DNA of 12,574 nucleotides from the NCBI GenBank assembly GCA_963551505.1, contig CAUVGV010000050.1, positions 1 through 12,574 on the forward strand, in the 5' to 3' direction. Position 1 is the first letter of the stretch. Each line of letters starts with the position of its first letter. The stretch comes from Kingella_B sp963551505. Lineage in GTDB: Bacteria > Pseudomonadota > Gammaproteobacteria > Burkholderiales > Neisseriaceae. Below, one piece after another: positions 12,555 to 12,574 of the stretch. The notes beneath the pieces are model-generated. The model made no database searches. It was not told the origin of the DNA and saw nothing but the letters and a program-made list of their open reading frames with translations. The position numbers were made by a program, and so were the translations under genes.

Positions 12555-12574
12555 ATGCAAAAATTGTTGATTTA
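12555..12574 (+). CDS. Possible start of a further gene (truncated by the window)
   Basis: ATG at 12555 opens a frame reading MQKLLI before the window ends. AAGG (12546-12549) lies 5 bases upstream, a reasonable ribosome binding site. Six residues cannot identify a product, and chance is a real alternative. Confidence 0.3.

Noticed and set aside
1..12574. tRNA, rRNA or other known structured RNA genes
   Set aside because: Gaps between genes were read for tRNA-like T-loop and acceptor patterns; none was found by eye. A covariance-model search would settle it.

Overview
The window is a piece of ordinary chromosome from a naturally competent member of the Neisseriaceae, most likely Kingella or a close relative. 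The main evidence is the DNA uptake sequence (DUS). By eye I count about 34 perfect copies of the 12-mer AGGCAGCCTGAA on either strand, plus about a dozen copies with one or two mismatches. From memory, this 12-mer is the dialect called AG-kingDUS, described for Kingella oralis and K. denitrificans. It differs from the meningococcal ATGCCGTCTGAA. The seven named proteins are recognisable proteobacterial housekeeping families, and the GC content looks moderate to high. I see no phage, integrase, transposase, toxin-antitoxin, CRISPR or defence genes.

Layout from left to right. Positions 1-222 hold repeats only. murJ (lipid II flippase, minus) is divergent from pyrH (UMP kinase, plus), which is followed by frr (ribosome recycling factor, plus). 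frr ends at a strong stem-loop terminator made from an inverted DUS pair. It is convergent with a ribB gene (minus) whose C-terminal GTP cyclohydrolase II-like half has lost its zinc cysteines (the RibBX form). Next come a small three-helix membrane protein of unknown function (minus) and pepA (leucyl aminopeptidase, minus). A gene-free repeat island (6662-7500) precedes fabH (beta-ketoacyl-ACP synthase III, plus), and a second, denser repeat island (8461-9264) follows it. hscA (Fe-S assembly Hsp70, minus) is divergent from a lipoprotein gene of unknown function (plus). A possible gene start lies in the last 20 bases.

The genes do not form one pathway. They are short, mostly monocistronic units for cell-wall lipid transport, nucleotide and riboflavin synthesis, translation recycling, peptide turnover, fatty-acid initiation and Fe-S cluster assembly. 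Several are isolated from their usual partners: no tsf/rpsB beside pyrH, no plsX/fabD beside fabH, and no hscB/iscU/fdx beside hscA.

The unusual content is intergenic. There are (i) very dense DUS, often as inverted pairs forming hairpins and in places overlapping promoters; (ii) GTAG-plus-hairpin REP-type repeats in head-to-head pairs; (iii) a 107-bp Correia-type miniature element directly upstream of the predicted fabH promoter, and a possible degenerate second one near the left edge; and (iv) a composite repeat of about 110 bp, containing DUS and a hairpin, present once on each side of fabH in the same orientation. I did not find a convincing new multi-gene system. The DUS/REP islands around fabH are the part most worth a second look.
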